From Bacillota bacterium (GTDB lineage Bacteria; Bacillota; Clostridia; Acetivibrionales; DSM-1351): DNA of 64,000 bases. Shown in pieces: positions 62,184 to 64,000 of the stretch. The translations under genes and the position numbers were made by a program. The stretch's first letter is position 1; each line of letters starts with the position of its first letter. Where the stretch lies: NCBI GenBank assembly GCA_023412275.1, contig JAEYNY010000021.1, positions 22,125-86,124 on the forward strand, written 5' to 3'. The notes beneath the pieces were generated by a model. It did no database searches. It was not told where the DNA came from and saw nothing but the letters and a program-made list of their open reading frames with translations.

Positions 62184-62493
62184 CAATATCGTATAAAATT
62201 CAAAATTTGTTTAAATGAGTAAGCTATATTTTGAATTTCTGCATCATATCATTTAACTTTTGGATATTCCATTTTTATGTGGAGACATAATAAATTTAAT
62301 GTAATTAGTTACACATATTCAATAACGCTACATATGCTTCACAAATGGAGATATGTTTCTCTTTTGCAATCAATTCTGCGGTATAATTTCCAATCTTCGC
62401 CGCACCACCCTGTTTTGGATACTAGCTTTGACCCTGATTTCAGCAGGCCCTTTATTCATTGCTTTGGCGGTTAGCTAACTCATAAGGTTTTAC

Positions 62494-63129
62494 TCAACTA
62501 GAGAAAGCAGCAATTTCTTCAGCAGTAAAATAATCGAAAGATTGTATACCATCAAAATATTTTTCCATGATTTTATCCAGCAGATATAAATACATAATTC
62601 TTGCAAATGCATGCGAAATACATTCCGATAGCGGTAATGAAATTGTCTTTTTGTGGCTAATTTTATTTGTATCTACATACTCTGATGTCCAACCCATACC
62701 ATCTTTTTGTAAACTAATCGAATGTCTTTCTATATTTTGTGTCGATATGTATGACGTTGGAATATTACACTGGTTTAAAGCATTAAGTAAATTACCTACT
62801 GTTAATTTGTTTTTTATCAACAATTCTATAATTTTAGTATCATTTTTTGCTTTAGCAATATTCCTATTTAGGTAATACTTTTTAAGTCTATCAAGAAAAA
62901 AACTATTCGTTCCAGTCTCTATAGATTCATATATTCCAATTGTCTCTTCTTCATTTTTTCCTCTTTCTAAATTAATATAACCAAACCTCCAAGACTCATT
63001 TTCTTTAACTAGAAAATAATAACTATCTTCAGGGTAAGAAGGTACTTCTTTTATTTCAGATTCATTGTAGATAATTTCTTTGCTATATCCTTCACATTTT
63101 AGTATTTCAAGCATTTTCATTAATTCCAT
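62494..63129 (-). CDS. Putative immunity protein for the TNT-domain toxin
   Basis: 211 residues, soluble, acidic C-terminus (FDYFTAEEIAAFSS). It starts 14 bp after the toxin stop, the position of immunity genes in polymorphic toxin systems. I do not recognise its family. Base composition by eye is more AT-rich than most of the window, which suggests transfer. Its role as an antitoxin rests on position only. Confidence 0.72.
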   Translation of the reverse strand: MELMKMLEILKCEGYSKEIIYNESEIKEVPSYPEDSYYFLVKENESWRFGYINLERGKNEEETIGIYESIETGTNSFFLDRLKKYYLNRNIAKAKNDTKIIELLIKNKLTVGNLLNALNQCNIPTSYISTQNIERHSISLQKDGMGWTSEYVDTNKISHKKTISLPLSECISHAFARIMYLYLLDKIMEKYFDGIQSFDYFTAEEIAAFSS

Positions 63130-63143
63130 TTTAACCCACTCTC

Positions 63144-64000
63144 CTAATCTGCTAATTTAGCAATATAATCATTTTGTAGTAAATTATCAACTGTAGCCTT
63201 TACATATGTTCCATCTTTGGCCAAAATTTTGTAATCCGTAAAAAATTGGGTCCCCATTCCTTTTCTACCCCACCAAGGTGCAATTATACCCGATTTTACA
63301 TTAAACGGTTTAATAACTTTATATCTGGTATACGTTGCAGTATCCATATAGGGTGCTAATGCTCTACTTTCATAACTTTCGCCCATTGGCGAAAAATATT
63401 GTCCACCAGAATTATCTCCATACCTATCTATAAATGTGCCTTCTGATAAAGTATGATTTGGAGTAAACTCTCCGTTCAAGAAACCATCTATATTTTTGTC
63501 TACATTTCCTAGCACAGGATTCTCTGTACCTGGATGATACGGATATCCGGTCTCTTGATTAAAATACTTAGGGTTGTCGTAAATATTTTTGTACTTTAAA
63601 TATAATTCTTCTTTTGGAGGCTTTGTCCACTTTGATAATTTTAGCCTGTCTGCATCCGATATTACTTTCGTGGTCGCCTTAACACCCTTAACCTCAACCT
63701 TCCCACCATTCTTCAAAGCATTTTCATAAATGGCTTTCCGTTCTCCCTGGCTTAACGCATTGAGGTCGTTGACTTTGGCAGTTGGTTTGGTGTTACGGGT
63801 TATTACTATTCCACTTTTTCCTTCGTGTTCTATTATGTCTCCTGCATGGGTGTTCTTACGGTCTATTTTTTCTATTGTTCCATCATAGAGCAGTACCCAC
63901 GGGTTGACCTCCCCATATATCCGTATATGCAGGCCTTTTCGCTCTATTTTGAATTTTTTGAACCTGAATTTGCTTAATATCTTGTCTATCAGGCCTTTGA
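63144..64000 (-). CDS. Polymorphic toxin C-terminus with TNT-type NAD-glycohydrolase domain, cut by right edge
   Basis: The frame stays open to the window edge, so at least 284 C-terminal residues are visible and the N-terminus (delivery domain) is outside. A pre-toxin segment (NPWVLLYDGT, THAGDIIEHEG) precedes the toxin domain. The last 100 residues contain DRYGDNSGGQYFSP, SYESRALAPY and IIAPWWGRKGMGTQF, the conserved blocks of the TNT domain, which hydrolyses NAD+. A TTG near 63716 could be read as a start, but the frame continues without interruption upstream of it. Probably an interbacterial toxin. Confidence 0.87.
   Translation of the reverse strand, partial: KGLIDKILSKFRFKKFKIERKGLHIRIYGEVNPWVLLYDGTIEKIDRKNTHAGDIIEHEGKSGIVITRNTKPTAKVNDLNALSQGERKAIYENALKNGGKVEVKGVKATTKVISDADRLKLSKWTKPPKEELYLKYKNIYDNPKYFNQETGYPYHPGTENPVLGNVDKNIDGFLNGEFTPNHTLSEGTFIDRYGDNSGGQYFSPMGESYESRALAPYMDTATYTRYKVIKPFNVKSGIIAPWWGRKGMGTQFFTDYKILAKDGTYVKATVDNLLQNDYIAKLAD

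Larger units (their letters stand above)
61901..62493. other. Non-coding gap between RiPP and toxin-immunity genes
   Basis: 593 bp. It contains the precursor ribosome site, a TTTGGTAA / TTACCAAA inverted repeat (61991-61998 and 62027-62034), an 11-bp hairpin (62038-62064) and a terminator (62141-62183). From 62184 to 62493 I see nothing recognisable; a 65-codon frame there is not convincing. Confidence 0.6.

Noticed and set aside
62277..62474. 65-codon plus-strand frame in the RiPP/toxin gap
   Set aside because: No ribosome site, no recognisable sequence and no neighbour on that strand.
1..64000. CRISPR arrays, tRNA/rRNA genes, complete IS elements or prophage
   Set aside because: No regularly spaced direct repeats, tRNA-like clover sequences, transposase or phage structural genes were seen on either strand.

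Overview
The window looks like chromosome from a mesophilic, low-GC, anaerobic, plant-polysaccharide-degrading clostridium of the Ruminiclostridium type (R. cellulolyticum / R. papyrosolvens group). This is inferred from AT-rich intergenic DNA, strong AGGAGG ribosome sites with frequent TTG/GTG starts, an [FeFe]-hydrogenase operon, a xyloglucan-oligosaccharide locus, sporulation-type proteins and a clostridial Cys-rich peptide maturation cluster. No rRNA, tRNA, CRISPR array, complete insertion sequence or prophage was found.

Layout. 1-1.7 kb: end of a ketosynthase III / SDR pair, cut by the left edge. 1.7-4.0 kb: a DHA2 drug exporter with its MarR regulator, a good promoter and a three-half-site operator. 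4.1-4.5 kb: a 3' remnant of asparagine synthetase. 4.8-8.2 kb: acetyltransferase, MFS permease and a TauBC-like ABC pair whose likely binding protein lies 5 kb away (13.0-14.0 kb). 8.3-10.2 kb: a cation/proton antiporter behind an attenuator-like leader, and a guanidinium exporter behind a guanidine-I riboswitch. 10.6-13.0 kb: glnK, a small membrane protein and amt, with two tandem terminators in the leader. 14.1-24.0 kb: surface M16 protease with an S-layer-like tail, UbiA/UbiD, an FAD-Rieske oxidoreductase, a YwaF-like membrane protein and a TrpB2-like enzyme. 24.3-40.7 kb: a xyloglucan-oligosaccharide locus of two divergent units (GH31-GH3-YesM-YesN-GH42 and permease-permease-binding protein-GH95). 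40.7-50.5 kb: YdcF, GerMN-like protein, acyl-ACP thioesterase, signal peptidase, two tandem beta-propeller proteins, a Ca-type P-ATPase and a 42-aa protein. 50.6-54.6 kb: trimeric [FeFe] hydrogenase and a small zinc-ribbon protein. 54.7-58.6 kb: membrane MutS-like ATPase and a two-component system. 58.7-61.9 kb: a RiPP cluster with a Cys-rich precursor absent from ordinary long-ORF listings, a radical SAM/SPASM maturase, a TIGR04066-type protein and an ACP-related protein lacking the usual serine. 62.5-64.0 kb: a putative immunity protein and the C-terminus of a polymorphic toxin with a TNT-type NAD-glycohydrolase domain, cut by the right edge.

The most unusual features are: (i) a roughly 285-bp dispersed element, itself almost one long inverted repeat, present three times and each time between the 3' ends of convergent genes, once supplying the last codons and stop of the GH42 gene; (ii) the Cys-rich RiPP cluster; (iii) the toxin-immunity pair; (iv) the glnK-amt leader, where two terminators are each preceded by a GGC-AAYGAY-GCC hexaloop hairpin resembling ANTAR antitermination targets. 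A hairpin of the same design lies before the antiporter gene.
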